A stretch of 64,000 nt of DNA from an uncultured Hyphomonadaceae bacterium (GTDB taxonomy: Bacteria > Pseudomonadota > Alphaproteobacteria > Caulobacterales > Maricaulaceae). The stretch is from NCBI GenBank assembly GCA_913058335.1, contig CAJXPX010000001.1, positions 62,001 through 126,000 of the forward strand, written 5' to 3'. Of the stretch, positions 1 through 8,549 are shown in pieces; the first letter of the stretch is position 1, and each line of letters begins with the position of its first letter. Below the pieces are notes generated by a model. The model was not told the DNA's origin and searched no databases. It saw only the letters and a list, made by a program, of their open reading frames with translations. A program made the position numbers and the translations under genes.

Positions 1-370
1 TTGTCGGAGCTGCGTCCCATTCTGCGATCAACGCATTTGCACTTTCTCCGTCTTCATATCCTTGTTTGCCAGGCGCGCTAGAAATTACAGTTAACCAAAC
101 AGTCTGGCCGTCAGCCGTTGCCGATTTTTGCAATTTTTGCATGTTATCTGAGTCATAATGTTTTTGAACATAAGGACAGCCCTTATTCGTCCATTCCAGA
201 ACGACTCTCTTACCTTCGAAGTCGGAGAGGTTATGTGTCTCCCCATTTGAGTCCGTTATAGTCATGTCCGGAACTTGGCTCCCTGTAGCCACTTCGGCAA
301 AAGTGGTTGTCGAAAGGGTTAAAGCCACGACGCTGAGAGTTGTGGCAGCAAATTTTGTCATAATACGCAT
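1..370 (-). CDS. Secreted thioredoxin-like/redoxin family protein (3' end cut by window edge)
   Basis: The reverse strand reads from ATG at 370 (or the in-frame ATG at 361) to the window edge without a stop. An N-terminal signal peptide is followed by a redoxin fold start (VPDMTITDSNGETHNLSDF) and the motif EWTNKGCPYVQKHY. This single-cysteine active-site region is typical of AhpC/TSA-like redoxins that alphaproteobacteria annotate as thioredoxin family proteins. The protein is probably periplasmic and handles thiol or peroxide redox. It lies just downstream of the DsbD gene on the same strand, about 50 bases away, so DsbD may supply its reductant. The C-terminal part is outside the window. 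Confidence 0.8.
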   Translation of the reverse strand, partial: MRIMTKFAATTLSVVALTLSTTTFAEVATGSQVPDMTITDSNGETHNLSDFEGKRVVLEWTNKGCPYVQKHYDSDNMQKLQKSATADGQTVWLTVISSAPGKQGYEDGESANALIAEWDAAPT

Positions 371-420
371 GAAACTGTCCTCACATTAAAATTTTAAAGC
401 CCGCTCCCTTATGATGAAAG

Positions 421-2511
421 TCAGGATTTTGAGCCGTTTGTAGCTCTTCCAATAGCCTCTTTTACCACATCATATGTCAAAACTTGAGGCAAAACCTCTG
501 CCCTCACGGAATTTTCATCAGACGAGAAGACTAGATATAACGGAACGCCAGCCCGGCCATAGCGTTCCAATTCCCGCGCTATCTCGTCATTCTTATTAGT
601 CCAATCCGCCACAAGAAAAGCCGTATTCGTGTCGAGGAAAAGCTGCTTGGTTTTCTCTTTCTCAAGCACAAGGGTTTCATTGACTTTGCAGGTCACGCAC
701 CAAGCGGCTGTGAAGTCAACGAAGACAGGTCTTCCTTCAGCGCGAAATTCATCGACCCGTTCAGTTGACCAAGTCTCTTGTGTCAAATCTATTGTTGAGG
801 AAGATTCAGGACGAACAGATAAACAAACAGCAATCGCCAGAATAAGCGAGAAAATCGCAAGACCTTTCGCAAAAATTCTGTCAATTTTAAGCGCCCAAAC
901 CGCTAAAGCGACAAGGAGCATAGCGGATAAAACTTGTAACAATCCTATTGGGCCAGCTTGCAGAGTTAATACCCAGACCAACCATATTGCGGCGGCAAAC
1001 ATGGGAAAGGCAAGTAACTCCTTGAACCTGGTCATCCAAAGGCCGGGCTTGGGCAAGACCTTTAGTAAGCTCGGGACATAGGCAATGAGCACGAACGGAA
1101 ATGCAAACCCGATCGCAAGGGCTATGAAAACCGCGACAGTGACGCCGACAGGCTGTGCGACAGCATATCCTATCGCTCCGGCCATGAAGGGCGCTGTGCA
1201 GGGCGTCGCGACTATCACGGCTAATAATCCTGTAAAGAATGATCCTCTTATTCCGCCCTTGGTTGTGAGCCGGGAACCGGTGTTTTGAAACGACGTTCCA
1301 AATTCATATGCGCCCAAAAGGTTCAGCCCAACGGCAAAGAGTAAAAGAGCTAATCCAGCCACGACTAACGGCGATTGTAATTGGAAGCCCCATCCGATTT
1401 CGCTGCCCGCCGATTTCAACGCAATGAGCATAATCGTAAGCACCAAGAATGTCGCGATAACACCTGCCGTATAGGCCCAAGCCTCACGGCGGATAACGGT
1501 CCGCTCTCCATGCGCAGTCTTTGCGATACTCAGTGCTTTCATAGAAATGACTGGGAAAACACAGGGCATGAGGTTTAAAATAAGGCCGCCTAGCAGAGCT
1601 CCGAAAATGGCGCCCATTAGCGTAAAAGAACTGGCCGTTGCTATCCCTACCTCGTCCGCGCGGTCGTTCAGCCCAATGTCAAGATTATCGCCAACTTGAA
1701 CCGTAATTTCGGAGCCTGTCCGAGTTCCGTTTTCCTGATAAGACAGTACGCCGACAATTTCTTCTGGAAGTCCATTTTCCCAAGCAAAATCAGACGCAGC
1801 CCGAATCTCGACCCCGTGTTCACCAAACGCGACTCTCTGAGGCGCAGAGTGCTGAACGACGCCTTGGTCAAAAGGAAAGAAATAAGCATCAGAAAAATCG
1901 GCTTCCGGCAGATCTGTTAATGTCAGAACAGCTTCTTCGCCTTCTTGTCTAATCCCCGCAGAAAGAGAGGCGAGCTTTGGTGCCCTATTCAGTGCGTCCT
2001 GAATTAAAGGATTCCAACGCGCGTCCTTCATAGTTTCGCCAATTGCGATGTCTATAGAGGCGCTACCGTTCTCCGGAATGCAAATATCTGCACAGACTAG
2101 ATAATAAAAATCGAGCGTCAGAGTTTGAATTGTTCCTGGTTCTGCCGCTTCCGGTACGGTCACTGAAACCGGAAAGAGCGGCGCTCCTTCAAAGCCGTAA
2201 TTTATGATCGGCCCGGTCGGCAGGGTCATGGGAAGCGGCCAAGTTATGTCCCCTGCGTTCCACCCTTCCGGCAATTGCCAATCCAGCTGAACGGGCTCAC
2301 CGCTATCGCCGGGGTTGCGCCAATAAGTGTGCCAGCCAGTATCCAATATCGTTCTGAGGGCAATTTCGAATGTCTCGCCCGGGGCGGCGCTGTCATTTGA
2401 ACTTACCAGAGAAGCAATCACTTTGCCTGTATCTACGGATTCACTTTCGGCTGCATAACTCGGCAAAGACGCAGCGAGAAAGAAACAAAGGCTCAAGAAA
2501 AAGGCTTTCAT
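421..2511 (-). CDS. dsbD: Thiol:disulfide interchange protein DsbD family
   Basis: The 696-residue protein has the full DsbD layout. It starts with a signal peptide (1-20) and a periplasmic alpha-like domain with a cysteine pair (C140/C144 in YYLVCADIC). About eight membrane segments (roughly 295-565) carry the two conserved transmembrane cysteines, C317 in LNLMPCVFPV and C438 in ATPCTAPF. A C-terminal periplasmic thioredoxin domain has the active site WCVTC (C605/C608). DsbD passes electrons from cytoplasmic thioredoxin across the inner membrane to periplasmic thiol proteins. The downstream secreted redoxin is a likely client. The family assignment is secure; which client it reduces (DsbC, CcmG or the redoxin) cannot be told from sequence. 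Confidence 0.93.
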   Translation of the reverse strand: MKAFFLSLCFFLAASLPSYAAESESVDTGKVIASLVSSNDSAAPGETFEIALRTILDTGWHTYWRNPGDSGEPVQLDWQLPEGWNAGDITWPLPMTLPTGPIINYGFEGAPLFPVSVTVPEAAEPGTIQTLTLDFYYLVCADICIPENGSASIDIAIGETMKDARWNPLIQDALNRAPKLASLSAGIRQEGEEAVLTLTDLPEADFSDAYFFPFDQGVVQHSAPQRVAFGEHGVEIRAASDFAWENGLPEEIVGVLSYQENGTRTGSEITVQVGDNLDIGLNDRADEVGIATASSFTLMGAIFGALLGGLILNLMPCVFPVISMKALSIAKTAHGERTVIRREAWAYTAGVIATFLVLTIMLIALKSAGSEIGWGFQLQSPLVVAGLALLLFAVGLNLLGAYEFGTSFQNTGSRLTTKGGIRGSFFTGLLAVIVATPCTAPFMAGAIGYAVAQPVGVTVAVFIALAIGFAFPFVLIAYVPSLLKVLPKPGLWMTRFKELLAFPMFAAAIWLVWVLTLQAGPIGLLQVLSAMLLVALAVWALKIDRIFAKGLAIFSLILAIAVCLSVRPESSSTIDLTQETWSTERVDEFRAEGRPVFVDFTAAWCVTCKVNETLVLEKEKTKQLFLDTNTAFLVADWTNKNDEIARELERYGRAGVPLYLVFSSDENSVRAEVLPQVLTYDVVKEAIGRATNGSKS

Positions 2512-2593
2512 ATAGATTTCTTACTTTATTCCTGACGCGAGGGAAATGGCGTAAGCCGCCAGATAACGCAGAGGTGAAGTCAGCAAAACAAAG

Positions 2594-2625
2594 AAAAACC
2601 CGAATTGTTTCCAATCCGGGTTTTT
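2594..2625 (-). terminator. Intrinsic terminator downstream of sapC
   Basis: AAAAACCCG (2594-2602) pairs with CGGGTTTTT (2617-2625). The inner ATTG/CAAT also pairs, giving a long hairpin with T runs on both sides. It lies 20 bases past the stop of the sapC gene and upstream of dsbD, so it most likely ends sapC transcription. Confidence 0.8.
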
Positions 2626-2645
2626 CACTCTAATATCATATAAAA

Positions 2646-3446
2646 TTATGCGGCAGGCTGGTTTGCCTGACGCCGCAATGTCATATTCACTAGTCGCTGC
2701 CAGTTTCCGAGGGAAACGAGATGAGCGTGAGCCACAGCCAGATAGCCTTTGTCTGAAAATTCTTTCAGCTTATCAGCTGGCAAAGCCTTCATTTTTTGTT
2801 CACTGACGGCGAAATAATCCGCGATTTTCTGAAGCGGCGCTTCAGAACCATCCGCGTTATTTCCGCGGAAGTTCATGACTTTTGATTCGAACAAATCAGC
2901 GGCTTTAAAGTCTTCAATCATTTGCGCAGTTGCCTGACGATCACGCTCATAATTTTGCAAGAATTGAAAAGCTTCTTTGGTAAAGGCCGATGTGTCGTCC
3001 TTATCAAAGAAAGTTTGTGTCGGAGCTTTATCTGTAACGCATTCTGCTTCGGTATCAACGCAGACAATGAAGCGATCATTGGCTTGGTCACCAGCAAGAA
3101 CAAAGGGATAACGGCGGGCAAAAGCAGGCATGTAGAAGTCCTGTTTATACTGGCCCTCCTCTACAAAAAGGTTTTCTTTTTGGCGAATACCCATCACAGC
3201 TAAAGGCGCTTTATCTTCACCGGCGAAAATAACAGGCATAGACGCCGCAGCAGCGCCGAATTCAGGGGCTGTCATGGGTAGAAAATGCTGATCCGCCATA
3301 AAGTCAAAAGGTCGATCTACCGGTTTAACGCCGAATTTGGAGTGGTTATCTTTGGTCAGGGGCTGCGGGTTTTTATAGAACATTACATTCCCGCTTATGG
3401 CAGGTGCCTGATTACCTGTAGTCTGGGCGTCTGGTTTTTTGGCCAT
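2646..3446 (-). CDS. SapC family protein
   Basis: The 266-residue protein matches the SapC family: FMADQHFLPMTAPEFGAAAASMPVIF near the N terminus, then a long alpha/beta body and a helical tail. I chose the ATG at 3446 over the upstream ATG at 3566 because an AAGGA ribosome site sits 5-8 bases before it and the family begins there. The extra 40 residues of the longer frame look non-coding. The family is named after a Campylobacter S-layer locus gene, but its role in alphaproteobacteria is unknown. The gene is monocistronic with its own terminator and divergent from the Zur-like gene. Confidence 0.8.
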   Translation of the reverse strand: MAKKPDAQTTGNQAPAISGNVMFYKNPQPLTKDNHSKFGVKPVDRPFDFMADQHFLPMTAPEFGAAAASMPVIFAGEDKAPLAVMGIRQKENLFVEEGQYKQDFYMPAFARRYPFVLAGDQANDRFIVCVDTEAECVTDKAPTQTFFDKDDTSAFTKEAFQFLQNYERDRQATAQMIEDFKAADLFESKVMNFRGNNADGSEAPLQKIADYFAVSEQKMKALPADKLKEFSDKGYLAVAHAHLVSLGNWQRLVNMTLRRQANQPAA

Positions 3447-3617
3447 GGTGGTCCTTCCCCTAATGGCAGTTACGTATTTTCGGTGGTCAAAACGACACCG
3501 GCTCCGCCTCTTCAAAGTGGCGAAGCTTGAATCTCCGCAAGGCTTTAGACAATTTAAATGCTGCATTCAATAATGGATTGATTCCTTTCACAGCAAGGCA
3601 AAACAGTCTAAAGACAA

Positions 3618-4064
3618 ATGATTATGAGCGAAGATGGCACAGCAAATGACCTAGAAGACCGATTGGAGTCGGCTCGCGGAATCGTTCTGGATAAAGGCGA
3701 GAGATTCACGCCGCTCCGCGAACATGTATTGGAACTCATCATTTCCGATGGTCACGCCGTAAAAGCTTATGATCTTCTCGACCGCCTGAGTCCGGAACTC
3801 GGGTCTCCCAAGCCGCCAACTGTTTATCGGGCGTTGGATTTTCTTTCTAAGCATGGACTGATTCACCGCGTCGAAGCCTTGAATGCCTTTATCGCCTGTG
3901 ATCATAGCCATAAAGGCCATCTCGCCGAATTTTTCATTTGCGAAACCTGCCAATCCGTGGAGGAACGGCACGCTCATGATCATGCCGATTGTAAACCAGA
4001 CGGGTTTAGTATCCGCCGAAGTGTCGTTGAACATTACGGCCAATGCGCGAAATGCGCCGCTTGA
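3618..4064 (+). CDS. zur: Fur-family metalloregulator, Zur-like
   Basis: The 148-residue protein has a winged-helix N-terminal half (FTPLREHVLELI, then PPTVYRALDFLSKHGLIHRVE) and a metal-binding C-terminal half with HSHKGH. Two CxxC pairs (FICETC and CAKC) form the structural zinc site. An HAHDHADC stretch and the lack of a Fur-like iron-site pattern favour Zur, which represses zinc-uptake genes when zinc is bound. The start could be the first ATG or the one two codons later. No zinc transporter genes are adjacent. The downstream thioesterase starts 8 bases after the stop and may be co-transcribed. Confidence 0.8.
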   Translation: MIMSEDGTANDLEDRLESARGIVLDKGERFTPLREHVLELIISDGHAVKAYDLLDRLSPELGSPKPPTVYRALDFLSKHGLIHRVEALNAFIACDHSHKGHLAEFFICETCQSVEERHAHDHADCKPDGFSIRRSVVEHYGQCAKCAA

Positions 4065-4072
4065 TCTGAATT

Positions 4073-4993
4073 ATGCCTTTTATTTTAACATGGGCGGGAG
4101 AGTGTTCTGCATGGGAATGTGACCAGCTTGGCCACCTCAACATGCGGCATTATGTATATAAAACTGCCCAAGCCCGGGCGGGCCTTATTATCCGCATGGG
4201 GTTACCCGAAGCGTTTAAGCCCGATACATCCAGTTCAATACGGGTCAAAGATTTTCACATAAAATATCAAGGCGAAGCGCGTCCCGGCGATCCGTTGAAA
4301 ATTGAGAGCGCAGTGATTTCCCTCAATGAAGATACGGCGGAACTTTGCCATATTATGTATCACAAGAACGGTCGCATTGCGTCCACAGTCGTGGAAACGA
4401 TTGAGCATATTTACCTTCGTGAAAAGCGTAAATTTAAATGGCCGTCGCGCGTCCGTAATAATGTCGACACTTTTAAAGCGGAACTGCCCACCCCGGCCAA
4501 ACCACGTAATATTGACCTGTCTGATCCACATAAGGGAATGGGCCTGGCAGAGCTTCATGCCCTCGGGGCAAAAACAATCGGCGCCGGCGTTTTTGGTCCG
4601 GAAGAAACCGACAGTACTGGAAGCGTTACCCCCCAGGCATTTTTCGGGCGCACAACTTCCTCTATTGGTTGGTATGATAGGGGCTGGCCGGAAGTACATG
4701 ACGCGGAAAACCGTGAAGACGGCATCATGGCGGCGTTGCTGGAAGCGCGCGCCGTATTTCATACTTGGCCAGAAGCCGGCGACGCCTATGCCTATGTACC
4801 GGGAGTTTTGGGAGCAAATACCTATACCCGGACTATCCTGCATAATGTGCTAAATCCGATCACCGGACAAAGTTATATGAACACTGTTGCGGTAGGCTGT
4901 TTGTTTAACACGAGAACCCGAAGCCTTATAAAAGCTACTCCCGAACAAGTGGCCGAAGTAAATAATGCCTTAGTTGACGGGTTACACGCCTAA
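4073..4993 (+). CDS. Acyl-CoA thioesterase, hot-dog fold (tandem domains)
   Basis: The 306-residue protein contains a hot-dog thioesterase domain in its first half. WECDQLGHLNMRHYVY corresponds to the conserved (D/E)xxGHxN region of 4-hydroxybenzoyl-CoA-type thioesterases. A second hot-dog-like half begins at about residue 180 (GRTTSSIGWYDRGWPE). Such double-length proteins hydrolyse acyl-CoA thioesters, but the exact substrate is not visible in the sequence. It follows the Zur-like gene by 8 bases. Its 3' end overlaps the convergent alpha/beta hydrolase gene by 12 bases. Confidence 0.75.
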   Translation: MPFILTWAGECSAWECDQLGHLNMRHYVYKTAQARAGLIIRMGLPEAFKPDTSSSIRVKDFHIKYQGEARPGDPLKIESAVISLNEDTAELCHIMYHKNGRIASTVVETIEHIYLREKRKFKWPSRVRNNVDTFKAELPTPAKPRNIDLSDPHKGMGLAELHALGAKTIGAGVFGPEETDSTGSVTPQAFFGRTTSSIGWYDRGWPEVHDAENREDGIMAALLEARAVFHTWPEAGDAYAYVPGVLGANTYTRTILHNVLNPITGQSYMNTVAVGCLFNTRTRSLIKATPEQVAEVNNALVDGLHA

Positions 4994-5884
4994 TCGGGCC
5001 CGCTCGATCGCACGTATAAGAGCCGCTTGGGCAAAAGTCGGTTCATTAAGCGGAAACATATGGTCAAAGCCTGCTTGTCTTTGGACGTTTTTCTTTCCTA
5101 CAATCGCCTTCATTCTTTCCCGGGACAAGAGGGTATTAGGGGCATTAATCGTTGCGAAGATGATTTGCGTATTTTCCTTCGGAAGGCTTTGCGCCGCTTT
5201 GAAAAGGTTATGGCCATGGGCCGGATAAATCGCCTGTTCCCATTTCGGGTCACAAGCCAAACGCCATCCCTCCCCGTCTGGCTTTAAACCTCCAAGCACA
5301 TAATCCATCAAAACCTCGTCCGAAAATTTCTTGAATATGCCGCGCTTATGATAACGTTCATAAGCTTGCTCGATTGAACCGAATTCTGAGCGCCGCCGCT
5401 CCGCCTTAGCCGCAATGGCAAGATGTTTTTTCATCATCTCGACCCATCCGGGTATATGAAAAAAGGGTCTCATCCAAAACGGCATGATAGGAGAGTCGAA
5501 ACCGACAAAGCCTTTCAGTTTTCCCTTGAGCGCAGGAGCGCATAATATTCCGACAGATGCTCCTAAAGAGTGTCCCGCAATAACAATATCTCCGTCAACA
5601 TAACGATCAACAAAATCCAAAACATCATCGCGAAACTGATAAAAGGTTCGTAGTTTTTCAGGATTATAGGGCAAAGTGGAATAGCCATGCCCCCGCAAAT
5701 CCAGCGCAACACTATGAATTGTTAGCTTCTCTAATATCACGCGGTAACTTCTCGCGTTAAACCCGTTGGCGTGAAGCATAATAAGACCAATGGGCTCTTT
5801 GGTGGGACCGAAATGCACAGTAGATAAGCTGCCGCCATTCACTGCGTGATCGCGGCGATCAATTTCCAATTTCGTGGGTATCAT
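4982..5884 (-). CDS. Alpha/beta hydrolase
   Basis: The 300-residue protein has the alpha/beta hydrolase fold: MLHANGFNARSY as the oxyanion loop, LDLRGHGYS, the nucleophile elbow AGHSLGAS (Ser106) and the catalytic histidine in FDHMFPLNEP (His275). There is no signal peptide, so it is probably cytoplasmic. The substrate is unknown. The start codon overlaps the stop of the upstream phosphatase gene by four bases (ATGA), which suggests translational coupling. The last codons overlap the convergent thioesterase gene. Confidence 0.85.
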   Translation of the reverse strand: MIPTKLEIDRRDHAVNGGSLSTVHFGPTKEPIGLIMLHANGFNARSYRVILEKLTIHSVALDLRGHGYSTLPYNPEKLRTFYQFRDDVLDFVDRYVDGDIVIAGHSLGASVGILCAPALKGKLKGFVGFDSPIMPFWMRPFFHIPGWVEMMKKHLAIAAKAERRRSEFGSIEQAYERYHKRGIFKKFSDEVLMDYVLGGLKPDGEGWRLACDPKWEQAIYPAHGHNLFKAAQSLPKENTQIIFATINAPNTLLSRERMKAIVGKKNVQRQAGFDHMFPLNEPTFAQAALIRAIERARLGV

Positions 5885-6549
5885 TTTTTTGATCGCTCTT
5901 GATATTCTAAGTAAAGCTCGTCCAAAGCGCGGAAGGTTAATTTGTCAGAATACCAAGCGCCTGTATCCAAGAAATAACGATTACCGAGCCAGCGCGCCGA
6001 ATCTAAAGGGGTGTGGCCGTGTACAGTGAAGTCCACCCCTTTAACTTTAGTCTTTTTCCGGTTTCGTAAAACGCGGCGTCCCCAAAGCATTGTCGCGCGG
6101 CTCTTTTCTTTATCACGCGTTTTCCGCCAAGAGGTTCCGTCTGGCTCTGCGTGGCAGATTCCCACACGAAAATTATCCGATTTGACAGTCAAGGAAACAG
6201 GTTGCTTGGCTAAAGTCTTCGCCCATTTTTTTTGATCTTTACGCGGAATTTTGGAGAGCCATTTTCCGTTACTGCGTGTCCAGTCTTTTAGTTTCCCAGA
6301 CTGGACCGCCTCCACCATCATTTCCTCATGGTTTCCTAAAACCATAAAAAACCACTTCTTTTTCAGCAAGTTCAAACACTTTAGACTTTCCGGACCGCGG
6401 TTAATAATATCGCCCACCGAAAAAATCCGATCTGACTTTCTATCAAACCCTTGCGCTTTCATCTCGTGTTTAAGTAAGTCATAGCGTCCATGAATATCCC
6501 CCACGACAAAATCACGGCCTTTTTTATTTTTGGCGATCAGTTTATGCAT
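5881..6549 (-). CDS. Metallophosphoesterase, PPP-type serine/threonine phosphatase family
   Basis: This 222-residue protein has all the metal-site motifs of the PPP/lambda-phosphatase class: GDIHGRYD (residues 17-24), GDIINRGPES, GNHEE and a late HGHTPLD. I take the ATG at 6549. The frame is open further upstream, but that extension overlaps the crotonase gene and has no family match. Known relatives are small protein phosphatases or diadenosine tetraphosphatases, so the substrate cannot be fixed. It follows the crotonase gene by 22 bases and is coupled to the alpha/beta hydrolase. A second enzyme of the same type is at 60904-61731. Confidence 0.85.
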   Translation of the reverse strand: MHKLIAKNKKGRDFVVGDIHGRYDLLKHEMKAQGFDRKSDRIFSVGDIINRGPESLKCLNLLKKKWFFMVLGNHEEMMVEAVQSGKLKDWTRSNGKWLSKIPRKDQKKWAKTLAKQPVSLTVKSDNFRVGICHAEPDGTSWRKTRDKEKSRATMLWGRRVLRNRKKTKVKGVDFTVHGHTPLDSARWLGNRYFLDTGAWYSDKLTFRALDELYLEYQERSKK

Positions 6550-6571
6550 GGAAGGAATGGGCTGCTTAATC

Positions 6572-7273
6572 CTAGACGGCGTGAATCTTCTCCGGGTCAA
6601 GGTCATCCTTAATCGCCTGATCCAAAATGGCAAAGACCTCTTTGCGGGATCGTTTCTTTGTGTTGGCAAAAGCTGTCATATTCAGCTGACCAAACATCTG
6701 GCCAGCCAAGCTGGCAGCCATAGGCATTTGATCGCTAGGAATTATTCGGTCAATAAAGCCGGCGTGAAGAGCGCCTTTTGGATTGAAAATTTCGGCGTTA
6801 ATGACGCAGCGGTTGAAGTAATTTTTCGCCAGACGGTATCGTCCCAGCTCAATGCCGAAATTATGCATAGTCATGCCAATGAGAGTCTCATTAAGACCCA
6901 CCTTATATTCTCCGTCTGCTATCATGCGGTAATCGCACGCCAAAATCAGGAATGCGCCCATAGCAATCGTGTGGCCTGTTGAGAGAGCGATAACAGGACG
7001 AGGAAATTCCAGAATACGGCGCGCGAGTTTGGACCCCAACGAAGTTAGTGTCATAGCCTCTTTGGGTCCGGCCTGCATTTCCTTCAAATTGAACCCGCCG
7101 GAAAACATGCCTTCGCGCCCGGTCAATATAACAATTGCCTCATCTTTTTCGGCTTTGTCAAAAGCGTCATTCAACTCGCCAATCATGGCCGTGGACAAGA
7201 CATTAGCTTTGCCGTCATCCATGGTAAGGGTCGCGACATTGCCTTCAAGGGCATAGGTAACGAGGTTGGTCAT
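6572..7273 (-). CDS. Enoyl-CoA hydratase/isomerase (crotonase) family protein
   Basis: The 233-residue crotonase-fold protein has the first oxyanion-hole strand in MFSGGFNLKEM and the second region in GHTIAMGAFLILACDYRM, followed by VGLNETLIG. It is somewhat shorter than typical 255-260-residue hydratases. An AAGGA ribosome site precedes the ATG. It lies downstream of two acyl-CoA dehydrogenase genes on the same strand, as expected for a beta-oxidation or branched-chain acyl-CoA operon. The exact reaction (hydration, isomerisation or hydrolysis) is not certain, because the catalytic acid cannot be assigned by eye. Confidence 0.82.
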   Translation of the reverse strand: MTNLVTYALEGNVATLTMDDGKANVLSTAMIGELNDAFDKAEKDEAIVILTGREGMFSGGFNLKEMQAGPKEAMTLTSLGSKLARRILEFPRPVIALSTGHTIAMGAFLILACDYRMIADGEYKVGLNETLIGMTMHNFGIELGRYRLAKNYFNRCVINAEIFNPKGALHAGFIDRIIPSDQMPMAASLAGQMFGQLNMTAFANTKKRSRKEVFAILDQAIKDDLDPEKIHAV

Positions 7274-7317
7274 AGTGCTTTCCTTTTCAATCCTTCCCCA
7301 TGGGGAGAAGAAAGTGT

Positions 7318-8481
7318 TTACAAACTTCGCCCAATAAGAACTTTCATAATTTCGTTTGTGCCACCATAAATCCGTTGTACGCGGCTATCGCGATACATAC
7401 GGCCAATGCGGTATTCATTCATAAAGCCGTAGCCGCCGTGAAGCTGTAAACATCGATCAATGATTTCACATTCTTTATCTGTGACCCAATATTTGGCCAT
7501 AGATGCCGTGACGGTGTCGAGTTCCCCCTTCAAATGTTTAGCAGCGCAATCATAGACAAATGTTTTGGCAATTTTAACGAGTGTTTTGCATTCGGCCAAT
7601 TCGAATTGCGTGTTCTGGAAATTGATGATTGGTTTCCCGAAAGCTTGCCGCTCTTTACAATACTCAATCGTCAGGCGAAGCGCTTCTTCCATTTGGGCAA
7701 CGCCCTGAACCGCGATGTTGAGGCGCTCTTGCGGCAATTCTTTCATAAGCTGAATGAAGCCGTGTCCCGGCTCCGGGCCGAGAAGCGCGTCGGCGGGGAC
7801 TTTCATATCATCAAAAAATAGCTCGGCTGTGTCTTGCGCGTCCATTCCGACCTTGTCGAGAATCCGGCCTCGGCGGAAACCTTCTAGGTCGTCCGTTTCA
7901 ACAACAAAAAGCGATTTGGACATTTTTCCTTCGCCGCCTGTATCGGCCACGACAACCACCAGATTGGACGTGCCGCCATTCGTGATGAAAGTTTTGGAGC
8001 CATTAATAACCCAGCCATTTCCGTCTTTTTTGGCGGTGGTTTTGACATTTTGAAGGTCTGACCCTGTGCCAGGCTCTGTCATGGCGATAGAGCCAACAAG
8101 CTCGCCCGAAGCCATACGTGGGAGCCATTTCTGCTTCTGCTCTTCTGTGCCGTAATGCAGAATGTAAGGCGCAACAATCGCGTTGTGGAGAGATAGGCCG
8201 AACCCGTCCACATCCGCGCGGGGCAATTCTTCCATGATAATCATTTCATGGCGATAATCGCCTCCGCCCCCGCCATATTCTTCAGGAATAGCCGCATTCA
8301 AAAGCCCCATTTGGCCAGCCATATTCCAATATTTCCGATCCACTTTTTTATTCTTCCGAAATTCTTCGGAATGCGGTGCCATTTCGCGCGCGTAGAAGCC
8401 GTGTACGGCTTCGCGGAAGATATTTATGTCTTCCTCGTCATACCAACTAGGGTTTTTGAAATCGAGTATGTTGTCAGCCAT
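7318..8481 (-). CDS. Acyl-CoA dehydrogenase
   Basis: The 387-residue protein has standard acyl-CoA dehydrogenase length. The FAD-domain signature is SIAMTEPGTGSDLQ, and the C-terminal signature runs from QLHGGYGFMNEYRIGRMYRD to YGGTNEIMK. These enzymes oxidise acyl-CoA to trans-2-enoyl-CoA and pass electrons to ETF. The next downstream gene encodes a crotonase that could hydrate the product. An AGAGGA ribosome site precedes the start. Substrate chain length cannot be read from the sequence. Confidence 0.92.
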   Translation of the reverse strand: MADNILDFKNPSWYDEEDINIFREAVHGFYAREMAPHSEEFRKNKKVDRKYWNMAGQMGLLNAAIPEEYGGGGGDYRHEMIIMEELPRADVDGFGLSLHNAIVAPYILHYGTEEQKQKWLPRMASGELVGSIAMTEPGTGSDLQNVKTTAKKDGNGWVINGSKTFITNGGTSNLVVVVADTGGEGKMSKSLFVVETDDLEGFRRGRILDKVGMDAQDTAELFFDDMKVPADALLGPEPGHGFIQLMKELPQERLNIAVQGVAQMEEALRLTIEYCKERQAFGKPIINFQNTQFELAECKTLVKIAKTFVYDCAAKHLKGELDTVTASMAKYWVTDKECEIIDRCLQLHGGYGFMNEYRIGRMYRDSRVQRIYGGTNEIMKVLIGRSL

Positions 8482-8508
8482 TAAGTCATTCCTCTTTATT
8501 TATGGGTC

Positions 8509-8526
8509 CCCGGCCAAATAGCCGGG
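8509..8526. other. Intercistronic hairpin between two acyl-CoA dehydrogenase genes
   Basis: CCCGGC (8509-8514) pairs with GCCGGG (8521-8526) over a six-base loop, in the 68-base gap between two same-strand genes. In the direction of transcription (minus) no T run follows, so it is more likely an RNA-stability or partial-termination element than a full terminator. Confidence 0.45.
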
Positions 8527-8549
8527 TCTTTTATTTGTCGTTATTTATC

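Noticed and set aside
8509..8526. Terminator between the two acyl-CoA dehydrogenase genes
   Set aside because: The T run lies on the wrong side for the minus-strand transcript, so it is kept only as an intercistronic hairpin.
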